The notes under the pieces are model-generated. The model was not told where the DNA came from. It ran no database searches and saw only the letters and a list, made by a program, of their open reading frames with translations. The position numbers were made by a program, and so were the translations under genes. Of a stretch of DNA of 64,000 bases, positions 36,672 through 44,141 are shown one piece after another. Origin of the DNA: DASZHJ01 sp035541215 (GTDB lineage: Bacteria > Pseudomonadota > Alphaproteobacteria > ATCC43930 > CGMCC-115725); NCBI GenBank assembly GCA_035541215.1, contig DATKNV010000131.1:1-64000 (forward strand), in the 5' to 3' direction. How positions within the stretch are numbered: the first letter of the stretch is position 1; each line of letters begins with the position of its first letter.

Positions 36672-36686
36672 TGGCACGGGTCTTGC
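36672..36686 (+). promoter_or_regulatory. Sigma-54 promoter (TGGCAC-N5-TTGC)
   Basis: TGGCAC at 36672-36677 and TTGC at 36683-36686 give the invariant GG and GC with exactly ten bases between them. This is a near-perfect -24/-12 element in noncoding DNA, 42 bp before the next start codon, with transcription expected to begin near 36698. Confidence 0.75.
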
Positions 36687-36728
36687 GTCGCGTCCGCCGA
36701 GTGAAAGCGGCCAGGACGGGAGCCACTC

Positions 36729-37454
36729 GTGATCGATTCCATCGGCACCTCTCTTTATCCCACGCTCTCGGGCTCCAGCCTTAGCGGCTCGGCGGGCTCG
36801 TGCTGGGGTCTTACCTCCGGCGACGGCGCGTCGCTAGGCCTTGGCGACGCGAGCGCCGCCTCTGCTCCCGCTGCGACGAGCCAGGTCACGGGCCTGAGCA
36901 GCGACGTCGCGAGCGCATTCCAGCAATTCGCCTCCGATCTCAAGGCCCTTCTCCTGCAGATACAGGCCGAGGGCAGCACCGATACGCCCACGACCGGCGG
37001 AACGGGCATCGCCGCCGCAAGCGACGCGCAGACGCCCCCGGAGGCGCCCGACGCTTCCGCCGGCACCGAGCCGGCGCACGCAGAGGGCCGGCATGGGCAT
37101 CACGGTCACCACGGCGCCGAACGGCTCGAGCGCGATGTCGAGCAAATGATCTCGGATCTCCTGAGCAACACGACTACGGCGACCTCGCCGGGAACGGCCG
37201 ATACCGGCACGGACGCGCTCACCGGCGGTACGGCAAGCGCGAGCGCCGGAGATGCGACCGCCCTCGCCTCCGTTTCCAATGGAACCGCTTCTGCCTCGAC
37301 GGACGGCGCCGGCACGGGAACTCCCTCGGGATCGGCCCTCACCTCGCTCGCGGAGGTCGCGGCGCAGGATCTACTCCACGCGCTGCGGGCTTACGCAGAG
37401 AGCATCGGCTCGGCAGCCACGCCGAGCCCGGGATCGCCCTCCTCGACCGCCTGA
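36729..37454 (+). CDS. Low-complexity Ser/Thr/Ala/Gly-rich protein with His cluster
   Basis: A 241-residue protein with no signal peptide and a GTG start. Two amphipathic helical segments (VASAFQQFASDLKALLLQIQ at about residues 57-76, and ERLERDVEQMISDLLS at about 128-143) flank a histidine run GRHGHHGHHGAE; the rest is Ser/Thr/Ala/Gly-rich and likely disordered. A third helix LAEVAAQDLLHALRAYAESI is near the C-terminus. The layout is reminiscent of uncharacterised alphaproteobacterial proteins with a poly-His centre. Sigma-54 control suggests flagellum, nitrogen or surface-related expression. No function is assigned. Confidence 0.7.
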   Translation: MIDSIGTSLYPTLSGSSLSGSAGSCWGLTSGDGASLGLGDASAASAPAATSQVTGLSSDVASAFQQFASDLKALLLQIQAEGSTDTPTTGGTGIAAASDAQTPPEAPDASAGTEPAHAEGRHGHHGHHGAERLERDVEQMISDLLSNTTTATSPGTADTGTDALTGGTASASAGDATALASVSNGTASASTDGAGTGTPSGSALTSLAEVAAQDLLHALRAYAESIGSAATPSPGSPSSTA

Positions 37455-37489
37455 GTCGCAGTCTCCTCTAATTCCTTGCCTGGATCGTC

Positions 37490-38296
37490 ATGACGGATCG
37501 AATCCATCTCGTGATCGGGACTCCCTGCTTCGGCGGGCAGGTCACCTCGCATTATGCGCAATCGATGCTGAAGCTGCAGCAGCAGTGCATCGCGCACTCG
37601 ATCGAGCTCGGATGGCTGATGTTCGGGGGCGACGCTCTCATCACCCGGGCGCGCGCCGAGGTGGTCGCGCATTTCCTCGCGGCGCCGGACGTGACCCATC
37701 TCCTCTTCATCGATGCCGACATCGGCTTCGAGCCGGAGCAGGCCTTTCGCCTCCTCGATTTCGACGCGGATGTGACCGCGGCCGCTTATCCCGCGAAGAT
37801 GATCGACTGGGAATTGGCGCGGAACGCAATTCGCAACGGTCATCCCAACCCCGAGGCGGCGTCGCTGCGCTACGTCTTTGACGTCGCCGATCCCGCGCGC
37901 ATCGTGACGCGCGCGGGCTTCATCCAGGCGCAATACGCGGGGACGGGATTCCTGATGATCCGCCGGCGGGCGCTCCTCGAGCTCTGCGCCGCCCACCCCG
38001 AGCTCAAGTACCGCAAGGTCGATTTCGGCGCGGACCCGCTCTCCGACGGCTCCTATCGCTTCGCCCTCTTCGACTGCATGATCGATCCCGAGAGCGGCCG
38101 CTACCTCTCAGAGGATTTCGCGTTCTGCCGGCGCTGGAGCCGGCTGGGCGGTGAGATCTGGATCGACACAAAGAGCAAGCTCACCCATTGCGGGCCCGTG
38201 GCCTTCGCGGGCGACTTCTCGACCCAGATCGCCGCAGGCACCGGCAAGCCCGCCAAGAGCGAGGCGGCGCGGCCAGTCGCAGACGCGGTCGGCTAG
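37490..38296 (+). CDS. GT-A-fold glycosyltransferase-like protein
   Basis: A 268-residue protein of a GT-A-like family. It starts with the nucleotide-binding strand IHLVIGTPCFGGQVTSHYA, carries a DxD-type motif in LLFIDADIGFEPEQAF (about residues 71-86) and a later SEDFAFCRRWSRLGGEIW segment that resembles the acceptor/base region of family 2 transferases. No membrane segments. Lies 35 bp after the His-rich protein and probably shares the sigma-54 transcript, so glycosylation of a surface or filament protein is a possible role. Confidence 0.75.
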   Translation: MTDRIHLVIGTPCFGGQVTSHYAQSMLKLQQQCIAHSIELGWLMFGGDALITRARAEVVAHFLAAPDVTHLLFIDADIGFEPEQAFRLLDFDADVTAAAYPAKMIDWELARNAIRNGHPNPEAASLRYVFDVADPARIVTRAGFIQAQYAGTGFLMIRRRALLELCAAHPELKYRKVDFGADPLSDGSYRFALFDCMIDPESGRYLSEDFAFCRRWSRLGGEIWIDTKSKLTHCGPVAFAGDFSTQIAAGTGKPAKSEAARPVADAVG

Positions 38297-38396
38297 AACA
38301 TGATCCGATGAGCTCGAGTCGGGTCGCGCTCTAGATTCATCGGTTCTGTCGCATTGCCCATGACGAGCCGGTATCCACTTCGCCTGGCAATGCTCT
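38297..38396. repeat. Intergenic element resembling a Hyphomicrobiales (Rhizobiales) repeat
   Basis: Read on the minus strand, the order AGAGCATTGCCAGGCGAAG, GTGGATACCGG, AATCTAGAGCGCG and GGATCATGTTC matches the layout of a family of short noncoding repeats common in Hyphomicrobiales (recalled from general knowledge, not searched). It begins right after the glycosyltransferase stop and lies between convergent genes. Confidence 0.6.
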
Positions 38397-38422
38397 GGCC
38401 GGGTCCGGAGCAGCGCCCGGTT

Positions 38423-39046
38423 CTAAGCGCTCCCGTCGCCGAGCGCGAAGCCGCCGTAATCGTCTTTGGCGGTGTCGGGATCGATCTCAATCCCGAGGGC
38501 CTGGGTCGTCGCGCCCTGCTTGATGTTCCAGTCGGCATAGGTGTGATAGCCCGCCCAGCCCGTCGACTGCGCGAGCCAGCTGAGTTCGGCGAGTCCCTGC
38601 TCCCGCAGGAATTTGCACGCGGCGCCGGAACCGTAGACGCCGATGCGATAGGCGGGGTCCTGGCCGCTGGAACGGTGGGCGAAGCCGTCGCGCACACCAC
38701 GGAAGTAATCGGCGACGACGCCGGCGATCGCGGCTGGCAAGGCATCGTAGTCGACGGCGAAGTAGATGGCGGAACCGGCGGGCTGGCCCAACGCCACCGC
38801 GCTATCGTAGGCATGGGTGCCGTCATCGACGCCGCGGGCCCGCGAGAAATACCCCACCTCCGTCGGCGCGTCTTCCCAGACCACGACGATGTGCAGCCCG
38901 GCCGCAGATAGCTGTCGCGCCTCCGCAGCGGAAAGTCGCTTTGTCCCGCGATGCGCATAATAGCGCGCAACGAAATCGTACCCCGCCGCTTTGATCTGCG
39001 GCGCGAGCGGGCCGCAATCGGCCGTCGTATCGAATCCCTTGGGCAT
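38423..39046 (-). CDS. DUF1906 glycoside-hydrolase-like protein
   Basis: A 207-residue protein of the DUF1906 (Rv2525c-like, TIM-barrel glycoside-hydrolase-like) family. It begins KGFDTTADCGPLAPQIKAAG, then YDFVARYYAHRG, has the acidic strand ends IYFAVDYDA and IGVYGSGAACKFL, and finishes with WNIKQGATTQALGIEIDPDTA. Members are linked to peptidoglycan or cell-wall glycan turnover, often secreted, but no signal peptide is visible here. The start at MPKGFD is favoured by GGGAGGTGAT placed 8-9 bases upstream; an ATG 42 bases earlier is the alternative. Confidence 0.85.
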   Translation of the reverse strand: MPKGFDTTADCGPLAPQIKAAGYDFVARYYAHRGTKRLSAAEARQLSAAGLHIVVVWEDAPTEVGYFSRARGVDDGTHAYDSAVALGQPAGSAIYFAVDYDALPAAIAGVVADYFRGVRDGFAHRSSGQDPAYRIGVYGSGAACKFLREQGLAELSWLAQSTGWAGYHTYADWNIKQGATTQALGIEIDPDTAKDDYGGFALGDGSA

Positions 39047-39208
39047 GACCTCGATCACCTCCCGGCCATGGGGCATCCGCAATCCCAAGCGCCGAACTGC
39101 GCCGATTGCGCGCCGTCCCGCTTCGCTGCGGAAGCCTCAACTACAATTCAAGCGCGTAATAACCCTATCCGCAACTATATTTCAGAGCGATGACACACAT
39201 GTGCCTTC

Positions 39209-39233
39209 GGCCCGATGGCTATTGCCACGGGCC
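39209..39233 (-). terminator. Hairpin downstream of the GST gene
   Basis: GGCCCGATGGC / GCCACGGGCC around a 4-nt TATT loop, with one mismatched pair. It begins 24 bp beyond the GST stop on the minus strand. There is no U-tract, so its role as terminator is tentative. Confidence 0.45.
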
Positions 39234-39256
39234 CCAGGCGCGAGCGGCGTGCCGCC

Positions 39257-39958
39257 CTACCGCCGGACGCTTGCTGCGGACTGTCCGAAGAGGATCTTCT
39301 TCTCCTCTTCCGTCCGGATGCCTGGAGTGGGATTGATCGGCTTGCCCTTCTCGTAGGCTCGCTCCGTCGCCGGACGCGCCTTGATCGTCTCAAACCAGCG
39401 CTTGAGGTTCGGGAAGTCCTCTAGCTTCTGGCCTTGCCGCTCGTGCGGCACGATCCAGGGATAGGCCGCCATGTCCGCGATCGAATAGGCGCCGGCCACG
39501 AATTCCCGGTCGGCAAGACGCTTGTCCAGCACTGCATAGAGGCGGTTCGTCTCGCGAACGTAACGATCGATCGCGTAGGGGATCTTTTCGGGGGCGTACT
39601 GAGAGAAGTGGTGATTCTGGCCGGCCATGGGCCCGAGCCCGGCCATCTGCCAGAAGAGCCACTGCAAGGTCTCGACGCGGCCGCGGAGGTCCTTCGCGAT
39701 GAACTTGCCGGTCTTCTCCGCGAGGTAGAGCAGGATCGCGCCGGATTCGAAGACGCTCACGGGAGCGCCCTTGTCGGCAGGCACGTGATCGACGATCGCG
39801 GGCATGCGGTTGTTGGGCGCGATCTTGAGGAAGTCCGGCTTGAACTGGTCGCCCTTGCCGATGTTCACGGGGATGATCTTGTAGGGGAGGCCCGTCTCCT
39901 CCAGGAACATGGTGATCTTGTGCCCGTTGGGCGTCGGCCAATAGTAGAGATCGATCAC
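39257..39958 (-). CDS. Glutathione transferase, YfcG/YghU-like (disulfide-bond reductase type)
   Basis: A 233-residue GST of the Nu/YfcG class. It opens IDLYYWPTPNGHKITMFLEE, with the conserved Thr-Pro-Asn active-site stretch, followed by KIAPNNRMPAIVDH and FESGAILLYLAEKTG. The C-terminal domain has WLFWQMAGLGPMAGQNHHF, a hallmark of this class, and YSIADMAAYPWI. I choose the GTG giving VIDLYYW because AGGAG is 9 bases upstream and homologues begin there; an ATG nine codons upstream lacks a good ribosome site. Likely peroxide or disulfide reduction with glutathione. Confidence 0.9.
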   Translation of the reverse strand: MIDLYYWPTPNGHKITMFLEETGLPYKIIPVNIGKGDQFKPDFLKIAPNNRMPAIVDHVPADKGAPVSVFESGAILLYLAEKTGKFIAKDLRGRVETLQWLFWQMAGLGPMAGQNHHFSQYAPEKIPYAIDRYVRETNRLYAVLDKRLADREFVAGAYSIADMAAYPWIVPHERQGQKLEDFPNLKRWFETIKARPATERAYEKGKPINPTPGIRTEEEKKILFGQSAASVRR

Positions 39959-40159
39959 GTGGGCGCGCTCCTCTTCCGGTGCCATGCGCGGGGCATCGCC
40001 GGTCGGGCGACACCGAAAGCGCTTCGGCTAGCGTTTAAGGGAGAGGACTATGGCTCGCCCGGCGACGACCCTGCAAGCCAGGGCCGCCGGGACGCGCGGC
40101 AGGGGTGCCCTGCAAAACCGGAATAGAGCGCGGGGGCGTGGGATCGCGGATCGGGCGCG

Positions 40160-41830
40160 TCAGCCCTTGGAGGCTTGCGCGACCTCTCCGTCCGAGCCCT
40201 TGCTGCGCACGATGATCGCGGCCTCGCCCGCCTTGTGCAGGTCTCGCACCATGGCAACGGCGGCTTCGCTCGACAACGACCCCGTCCGCACCACCCACCA
40301 GTCGCGGTCGTGGGTGATGGAGAAATCCTTGAAGCCTTTGCCGGCGAGGATGTCGAGCGCCTTGTGAGCGTTGGACTCGACGTGGAAGGCGCCGACCTGG
40401 ACGACGATCCGCCGCTCACCTGCCACAGGCGCCGCTGCGGGCGCGGGCGTCTCGGGAAGGCTTGCGACCTCCTCGGTGGGCGCGCTCTTGCCGCTGGAGG
40501 GAACGAGCTGAACGGGCGCCGAGGAAGCGACCTGAACCGGCGTGCTCGGCTGCGCCTCCGCTTGCGGCGCGGGGGCGGCTTCGGGCGCGGGTGCGGTCGC
40601 GGCGGTTTCGGGCGCGGGCGCGGCTGCGGCGGTTTCGGGCGCGGGCGCGGCTGCGGTGGTTTCGGGCGCGGGCGCGGCTGCGGTTGTTTCAGGCGCGGGC
40701 GCCGCCGCAACGGACTCCGGCGCTGGCGCGGCGGGCTCGGACGCCGGCGCGGGGGCGGCGGCGACGGGCTCGGGCGCCGGGGCTGGCGGCAGCGGGGCCT
40801 CAGCGACGGCGCTCGGAGCGGGCGAAGGCATCGGCGCGGGGCTGTCGCTCGCGGCAGCCGCGCTTGGAGCGGTCTTACCCTTCTTGCCGGGCGCGGGGGC
40901 GGGGGCGGGGGCCTCCGCGACGGCGGGGGTGCTCGACGTGGCGGCGGGCTCGTTGCCCGCGCGGGCCGCGCGGACGTCGGCGCCGAGAATCGCCGCGGTG
41001 CGTCCCACGTCGTCGAGCGAGCGCAGCAGCGCGTAATAGGCGAGGTTGTTGTTCACGGCGGCCTCGTCGAGGTCGCCGCGCGCGACCGAGGCCGCGTGAG
41101 TGTTGTCGCCGGCGAGGCCGTAGACGAGCGCGAGGTTCTGCCGGTTGCGCGCGGTGGCGCCGGGACGCGAGACGAGCTCGCTCAGCGTCGCGATCGCGCC
41201 CTTGTAGTCGCCGGCGAGCGCCTGCGAGAGACCGAGGTTGTTCCGCAGGCTCAGCGAGTCCGGAGCAAGCGTCAGGCCGCGGCGATAATCCTGCATCGCG
41301 AGGTCGTGACGGCCCCCGAGGTCGTGCGCCACGCCGAGGGCGTTATAGACTTTGGGATCGTTCGGCTTCTTCGCGACGGCGATCTCGAGATGCGAGAGCG
41401 CGAGCTGCGGCTTGCCGAGGCCCAGGAGCACGTTCCCCATGCCGCGATGGAGATCGGGATCATTGGGGTCGATCGAGAGCGCCTCGCGATAGGCCTCGGC
41501 CGCCTCGGTATAGGATTGCATCTGCGCAAGGGTATCGCCCAAGCGCGCCAGCGGCACCGTGTCCTTCGGCGAAATCTCGTGCGCGCGGCGATAGAGGCTC
41601 ACGGCCGTGGCGAGATCGCCGGCGGCGCGGGTGCTGTCGCCGACCTTGATCAGTGTGTCCATGCTCTGATCCGGCGTCAGCTGCGAGCCAAGGCCGGTCG
41701 AGGCTCGTGAGCCGGCTTGCTCGGGGTAGGTGGCGCAAGCGCCAAGGGCCAGAGCGACGGTGAGCGTCAGCGGCCGCAAAATCGGATAGCGGCGGCGGAG
41801 GCGAGAGCGCGAGGTTTGGGTCTGAGGCAC
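40160..41830 (-). CDS. TadD-like TPR lipoprotein with C-terminal SPOR domain
   Basis: A 556-residue envelope protein. Lipobox ALGAC gives Cys32. Residues about 55-270 form tandem TPR repeats (for example TVPLARLGDTLAQMQSYTEA and DPDLHRGMGNVLLGLG), matching TadD, the pilotin-like partner of the Tad secretin. A long Ala/Pro/Glu linker with 9-residue APAPETTAA repeats (about 370-425) spans toward the periplasm, and a SPOR domain (about 478-550, RRIVVQVGAFHVESNAHKA...) should bind denuded peptidoglycan at division sites. GTG start. Together with the cpa operon it may tie pilus biogenesis to the septum or pole. Confidence 0.85.
   Translation of the reverse strand: MPQTQTSRSRLRRRYPILRPLTLTVALALGACATYPEQAGSRASTGLGSQLTPDQSMDTLIKVGDSTRAAGDLATAVSLYRRAHEISPKDTVPLARLGDTLAQMQSYTEAAEAYREALSIDPNDPDLHRGMGNVLLGLGKPQLALSHLEIAVAKKPNDPKVYNALGVAHDLGGRHDLAMQDYRRGLTLAPDSLSLRNNLGLSQALAGDYKGAIATLSELVSRPGATARNRQNLALVYGLAGDNTHAASVARGDLDEAAVNNNLAYYALLRSLDDVGRTAAILGADVRAARAGNEPAATSSTPAVAEAPAPAPAPGKKGKTAPSAAAASDSPAPMPSPAPSAVAEAPLPPAPAPEPVAAAPAPASEPAAPAPESVAAAPAPETTAAAPAPETTAAAPAPETAAAAPAPETAATAPAPEAAPAPQAEAQPSTPVQVASSAPVQLVPSSGKSAPTEEVASLPETPAPAAAPVAGERRIVVQVGAFHVESNAHKALDILAGKGFKDFSITHDRDWWVVRTGSLSSEAAVAMVRDLHKAGEAAIIVRSKGSDGEVAQASKG
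40575..40711 (-). repeat. 27-bp coding tandem repeat (APAPETTAA units)
   Basis: Copies of a GGTTTCGGGCGCGGGCGCGG-type unit start at 40604, 40631 and 40658, with a diverged copy at 40685, all spaced 27 bp. They encode the Pro/Ala/Glu linker of the SPOR-domain protein. Confidence 0.85.
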
Positions 41831-42023
41831 GGTTAATCTCCCTGAGCGCAGTTTCTGCCCAGGTTCCCTACCAATTGGTTAACGGCGCACGCCTATCCAT
41901 GCAAAAGCATTTAGTATTTTCGGAACTTTACGACCAAAGACCAATGACTTAGGTCCGGCCGTGACAAGAATTGGGCGATTAACCCTGTCAGAGGCCAGCA
42001 TCATTTGGCGGCGAAATTAGCCT

Positions 42024-42068
42024 CGGCTCCGCCCCTCTTGCGGAGCCGCGCGGCCGGGCTCGGCCGCG
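42024..42068 (-). terminator. Double hairpin after the DUF1345 gene
   Basis: CGGCTCCG / CGGAGCCG (42024-42048) and CGCGGCCG / CGGCCGCG with a 4-nt loop (42049-42068) lie back to back, starting 2 bp from the gene end. There is only a weak AT tail (TAATTT), but paired strong stems suggest a transcript end. Confidence 0.5.
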
Positions 42069-42069
42069 A

Positions 42070-42747
42070 TCAAAGCGCGCTAACGAGGAAATTGATGGTG
42101 AGCGCCAGGATCACGGTGTTGAAGAAGAAGGAAAGCGCGCCGTGGAGGGTCGCGACGCGCCGCATGTGCTTGCGAGTGATTTGCACATCCGAGACCTGGC
42201 AGGTCATCCCGATCACCAGGGAAAAATAGACGAAGTCCCAGAAATCCGGCGCAGCATCGCCGCCGGGAAATTCGAGGCCCCCGGCGTCGACGCCGCTTGC
42301 TGGGCCGTCGCCGTAGTAGCCGTGCATATAGTGCACCGCGAAGACGAAATGGATGAGCGTCCAGGACGCGACGACCACACCGCCCGCGAGTCCAACTCGG
42401 AGTGCCAGAGCCGCTGCCGTCTCCGCCGGCTCCTTGCTCAGCAGCGCGGCCGCCTCGACGAGACTAGCGACCGCGGCGAGAACGACCAGCATCTGGATCG
42501 CCAGGAGGCTGGGATCGTTGATCCGGGCGCGCATGCGCAAGCGCTCGGGCCTGGCGCCGCCGACGGCGGCGGAGAGCAGCGACAGGAAGAAGGCGACCGC
42601 CGCGATCCAGCCTGCGCCGCCGCGCTTGGCGATCCCCCAGGCTTCGGGCAGCAGCAGATAGACCGACCAGCCGAGCCCGGCGCTCAAGACGAGGCGCAGC
42701 GCCGGATGAACGCCGAACATCACTCTCGAAAAGCCGGCGACGCGCAT
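42070..42747 (-). CDS. DUF1345 family membrane protein
   Basis: A 225-residue membrane protein with about five hydrophobic segments. The family signature is clear in DFWDFVYFSLVIGMTCQVSD followed by VQITRKHMRRVATLHGALSF and FFNTVILALTINF. Function of DUF1345 is unknown, although the C-terminal layout resembles small ion-channel pore proteins. The chosen ATG begins RVAGFSRVMFG; the frame is open upstream but less plausible. Divergent from the binding-protein gene across 190 bp. Confidence 0.85.
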   Translation of the reverse strand: MRVAGFSRVMFGVHPALRLVLSAGLGWSVYLLLPEAWGIAKRGGAGWIAAVAFFLSLLSAAVGGARPERLRMRARINDPSLLAIQMLVVLAAVASLVEAAALLSKEPAETAAALALRVGLAGGVVVASWTLIHFVFAVHYMHGYYGDGPASGVDAGGLEFPGGDAAPDFWDFVYFSLVIGMTCQVSDVQITRKHMRRVATLHGALSFFFNTVILALTINFLVSAL

Positions 42748-42937
42748 CGACGTAAAGGCCCCGTTCCGCACCGTCGGAGCGGAACCCGCGCACGCGCCGG
42801 GCCGCTCTTCGTCTCTTTCGGGACTTATCCCGCCATTTAAGAAACTGGCAAGGCAAATTCGGCCATCCTTCGCGGCGAAATGGCATCGCCTCGCCTGCGC
42901 GATGCGCCACGAGCACGAATCGACGGAGTCCGACCCC

Positions 42938-44113
42938 ATGATTGCGCCCCGCCTCAAGCACCTCTTCATCGCCGCCGCCGCGGTCATTACTACCGCGACC
43001 GCCGCGACCGCGGAGCCCGGCGTGAGCGCCGACAAGATCGTCTTCGGCCAGGCCGCGGCGCTCGAGGGTCCGGCCTCTGCGCTGGGACAGGGAATGCGCG
43101 AGGGCATCAACGCGGCCTTCGCCGAGGCCAACAAGGCCGGCGGCGTCAAGGGGCGCAAGCTCGAGCTCATCTCCAGCGACGACGGCTACGAGCCCACGAA
43201 GTCGATCGCCGCGGCGAAGAAGCTCATCGAGGAGGACAAGGTCTTCGCGCTCATCGGGCCCGTGGGAACGCCGACCTCGGCCGCGGTGCAGCCCGTTGCC
43301 GCCGAAGCGGGCGTGCCCTTCATCGGCCCCTTCACGGGTGCGGAATTCCTGCGCGAGGCCGCGAAGACCAACGTCGTAAACGTGCGCGCGAGCTATTTCC
43401 AAGAGACCGAGGCGATGGTGCAGCACCTCACCGAGGATCTCGGCGTCAAGCGCATCGCCATCTTCTATCAGGACGACAGCTTCGGCCAAGCCGGCCTCGC
43501 CGGCGTCAAGAAGGCGCTCGAGAAGCGCCAGATGGAGCTGGTCGCCGAAGGCACGTACGAGCGCAACACCGTCGCGGTGAAGACGGGCCTGCTCGCGGTC
43601 ATGAAGGGGAAGCCCGAAGCCGTCATCATGGTCGGCGCCTACAAGCCCTGCGCCGAGTTCATCAAGCTCGCGCGCCAGGTGAAGCTCGATGCGGTCTTCG
43701 TCAACATCTCCTTCGTCGGCAGCGACGCGCTGGCGAAAGAGCTCGGAGCCGAGGGCGCGGGCGTCGTCGTGACCCAGGTCGTCCCCTTCCCTCGCGACGC
43801 CTCGATCCCGCTGGTTGCGGCCTATCAGGCCGCGCTCAAGGCCGCGAGCCCCTCCGCCGAGCCCGGCTTCGTCTCGCTCGAGGGTTACATGGTGGGCAAG
43901 CTCGTGGTGCTGGCGCTCGGCAAGATCGAGGGCGAGCCCACCCGCCAAGCCCTGCTCGACGCGATCGGCAAGACCGGCAGCTTCGATCTCGGCGGCGTCA
44001 AGCTCGGCTACGGGCCCGGCAACAACCGCGGCTCGAGCGAGGTCTTCCTCACGGTGATCCAGCCGGACGGAACCTTCAAACCCGTCACGAAGCTCGCGAA
44101 GGCCGGCGGCTGA
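42938..44113 (+). CDS. Periplasmic amino-acid-type binding protein (type 1 PBP, LivJ-like)
   Basis: A 391-residue secreted binding protein. Signal peptide to about residue 25 (ATAATA). The two-lobe fold shows KIVFGQAAALEGPASALG, ALIGPVGTPTSAAVQPVAAE and FIGPFTGAEFLREA on the ligand side. The ATG chosen fits the signal peptide; an upstream ATG adds a charged, non-signal stretch. No permease or ATPase gene follows. Instead a chemoreceptor gene starts 28 bp later, so this protein may deliver its ligand to the receptor. Confidence 0.9.
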   Translation: MIAPRLKHLFIAAAAVITTATAATAEPGVSADKIVFGQAAALEGPASALGQGMREGINAAFAEANKAGGVKGRKLELISSDDGYEPTKSIAAAKKLIEEDKVFALIGPVGTPTSAAVQPVAAEAGVPFIGPFTGAEFLREAAKTNVVNVRASYFQETEAMVQHLTEDLGVKRIAIFYQDDSFGQAGLAGVKKALEKRQMELVAEGTYERNTVAVKTGLLAVMKGKPEAVIMVGAYKPCAEFIKLARQVKLDAVFVNISFVGSDALAKELGAEGAGVVVTQVVPFPRDASIPLVAAYQAALKAASPSAEPGFVSLEGYMVGKLVVLALGKIEGEPTRQALLDAIGKTGSFDLGGVKLGYGPGNNRGSSEVFLTVIQPDGTFKPVTKLAKAGG

Positions 44114-44141
44114 GTTTCAATCCGCCCGCGCGGAGGTTCGC

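Noticed and set aside
40462..41710. Plus-strand glycine- or arginine-rich open frames
   Set aside because: They are antisense shadows of the TPR-SPOR gene; no ribosome site or family feature supports them.
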